The notes below the pieces were generated by a model, which worked only from the letters and a program-made list of their open reading frames with translations, was not told where the DNA came from and did not search any database. Shown here in pieces: positions 4,220-5,753 of a stretch of 5,753 bases of DNA (positions are counted from its first letter, which is position 1; each line of letters opens with the position of its first letter). The position numbers were made by a program, and so were the translations under genes. Origin of the DNA: Acidobacteriota bacterium (lineage in GTDB: Bacteria > Acidobacteriota > Vicinamibacteria > Vicinamibacterales > UBA2999); assembly GCA_013813075.1 (NCBI GenBank), contig JACCSI010000219.1:1-5753 (forward strand). Reading direction: 5' to 3'.

Positions 4220-5753
4220 ATGGTCGGACAAATGATGAATCTGCCGCTGCTCATTTCCGAGCAGATCGAGTTTGCGGCGCGCTTTCATTCGACAGCGGAA
4301 GTCGTCACGCGCACCGTGGAGGGGCCGATTCATCATTCGACGTGGGGGCATGTGGCCAGCCGGGTGCGCCGGCTCGCCAACGCGCTGCAGGCCATGGGCA
4401 TCAAGCAGGGCGACCGCGTCGCGACGATCGCGTGGAACACCCACCGCCACCTCGAAGTGTATTTCGCGGTGTCCAGCTTTGGCGCCGTGCTGCACACGGT
4501 CAACCCGCGTTTGCCGCTCGACCAACTGCGCTACGTGGTCGATCATGCCGAAGACGTCGCGCTGTTCTTCGACACGACGTTCGTCCGTCTGGCGCAGTTT
4601 CTGGCGGCACAGCCCAACCCGTTGACGCACTACGTGGCGCTGACCGACGCTGCTCACCTGCCGCCCGATTCTGGCATCAACGGCCTCGAGGACTACGAGG
4701 GGCTGATCGCCAATCAGCCGGACGCCTTCGCGTGGCCGGCGCTTGACGAACACACCGCCTCGTCAATCTGTTACACGTCGGGCACCGCCGGGTTCCCCAA
4801 AGGCGTCCTTTATTCGCATCGCTCGACGGTCTTGCACTCATACGCGGCCTGTATGCAGGACGCGCTCGGTATCAGCTCGCAGGACGTCACGTTACCGGTG
4901 GTCCCGATGTTCCACGTCAACGCCTGGGGCGTGCCATACGCCGCGGCGATGACCGGTTCCAAGCTGGTGCTGCCGGGCCCTGGGCTCGACCCGGCGAATC
5001 TCACCGAGCTGATTGAAACCGAGAAGGTCACCAGCCTGCTGGGCGTACCGACCGTCTGGATGGCGCTGCTCGCCCACGCACGCGCCCAAGGCACCAGGTT
5101 CTCCACCGTCAAGAAAGTGGTGATTGGCGGGTCTGCGTGTCCCCCGAGCATGATTCGTGCGTGGGAGGGTGAGCACGGCGCCCGCGTGTTACATGCCTGG
5201 GGCATGACGGAAATGAGCCCGCTCGGGACGGTGAACTCGCTGCTTCCCAAGCACGCCGACCTCGGCGACGACGCGCAGATGACCATCAAGTCAAAGCAGG
5301 GCCGCCCGATCTTCGGCGTCGATCTGCGGTTGGTCGACGACACCGGAGGCATCGTCGAGCACGACGGCAAGACCTCGGGCCACCTGCAGGTGCGTGGGTT
5401 CTGGGTCGCCGAGTCGTATTTCAAACGTGACCAGGACGAGAGCCATCAGGACGGCTGGTTCTACACCGGGGACATCGCCGCGGTCGACCACGATGGCTAC
5501 GTGCAGATTACCGATCGCAGCAAAGACGTGATCAAATCCGGCGGCGAATGGGTGAGCAGCATCGATCTCGAGAACGCCGCGATGATGCATCCGGGTGTCC
5601 AGCATGCCGCGGCGATCGGCATCCCTCACCCGAAATGGCAGGAGCGGCCGCTGCTGATCGTCGTCAAAGCGCCAGGCAAGGAAGTGGAACGCGAGGAGTT
5701 GCACCAGTTTCTTGGAACAAAGCTCGTGAAATGGTGGATGCCCGATGCCATCG
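4220..5753 (+). CDS. Acyl-CoA synthetase (fatty-acid--CoA ligase, AMP-forming; AlkK-like), 3' truncated
   Basis: Activates a carboxylic acid, probably a medium- or long-chain fatty acid, to acyl-AMP and then acyl-CoA. It is a cytoplasmic or membrane-associated enzyme that feeds beta-oxidation or lipid synthesis. The frame is open from ATG 4220 to the window end (511 residues). Adenylate-forming motifs are in order: P-loop [11 protein letters not shown] (185-195) followed by VLYSHRS as in AlkK-like ligases; [10 protein letters not shown] with WGMTE at 327-331; YTGD (415-418) with the ribose-binding D418; and the hinge [16 protein letters not shown] (432-447). About 30-40 residues are missing, including the catalytic Lys near PRTSTGK. 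The second P-loop Thr is Ala190. Chain length is not readable; closely related sequences are also annotated as AMP-dependent synthetases for other acids. The gene has a good Shine-Dalgarno and diverges from the YkgJ-like gene. Confidence 0.93.
   Translation, partial: MVGQMMNLPLLISEQIEFAARFHSTAEVVTRTVEGPIHHSTWGHVASRVRRLANALQAMGIKQGDRVATIAWNTHRHLEVYFAVSSFGAVLHTVNPRLPLDQLRYVVDHAEDVALFFDTTFVRLAQFLAAQPNPLTHYVALTDAAHLPPDSGINGLEDYEGLIANQPDAFAWPALDEHTASSICYTSGTAGFPKGVLYSHRSTVLHSYAACMQDALGISSQDVTLPVVPMFHVNAWGVPYAAAMTGSKLVLPGPGLDPANLTELIETEKVTSLLGVPTVWMALLAHARAQGTRFSTVKKVVIGGSACPPSMIRAWEGEHGARVLHAWGMTEMSPLGTVNSLLPKHADLGDDAQMTIKSKQGRPIFGVDLRLVDDTGGIVEHDGKTSGHLQVRGFWVAESYFKRDQDESHQDGWFYTGDIAAVDHDGYVQITDRSKDVIKSGGEWVSSIDLENAAMMHPGVQHAAAIGIPHPKWQERPLLIVVKAPGKEVEREELHQFLGTKLVKWWMPDAI

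Noticed and set aside
3960..4235. Small plus-strand frame (91 codons) across the YkgJ-like start and the divergent spacer
   Set aside because: It begins antisense to the YkgJ-like gene, overlaps the ligase start, and has no Shine-Dalgarno or family resemblance.
4810..5704. Minus-strand open frames opposite the acyl-CoA synthetase
   Set aside because: The plus frame carries all adenylate-forming motifs in order without interruption; the antisense frames have none.

Overview
The window is GC-rich bacterial DNA, almost fully coding, carrying six protein genes (two cut by the window ends) in mixed orientation. The best taxonomic clue is the first gene: its tail matches the periplasmic-type PD40/WD40-like propeller that ends many eukaryotic-like serine/threonine kinases and TolB-like proteins of Acidobacteriota. 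With the high GC, the non-ATG starts and the exported metallo-hydrolase, this suggests a soil or sediment acidobacterium, perhaps a Vicinamibacterales-like lineage. That is inference, since there is no rRNA or marker gene.

Layout. Positions 2-505 (+) hold the C-terminal end of the PD40 beta-propeller protein. It overlaps by an ATGA junction the start of an exported metallo-beta-lactamase-fold hydrolase (502-1596, +). After a 127-base gap comes exodeoxyribonuclease III, xthA (1724-2485, +, best start TTG), with all expected catalytic residues. It converges on a hemerythrin-like HHE protein (2482-2916, -), and the two stop codons overlap. Further along on the minus strand is a large YkgJ-type cysteine-cluster protein (3048-4019, -). 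A 200-base divergent intergenic region (4020-4219) with several small inverted repeats separates it from an acyl-CoA synthetase of the medium/long-chain fatty acid type (4220 to beyond 5753, +), which lacks only its last few dozen residues.

How the genes fit together. The only tight couplings are the 4-base overlap of the first two genes and the stop-overlap of xthA with the hemerythrin gene. The hemerythrin and YkgJ genes share a strand 131 bases apart and both encode putative metal-binding proteins. Exo III repairs oxidatively damaged DNA, so a loose oxidative or iron theme is possible, but nothing proves co-function. I see no CRISPR array, tRNA, rRNA, insertion sequence, phage gene or recognisable defence module. 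The most useful second looks are three departures from family consensus (Lys48 in the hemerythrin, Ala21 in the cysteine cluster, Ala190 in the ligase P-loop) and the structured divergent intergenic region.
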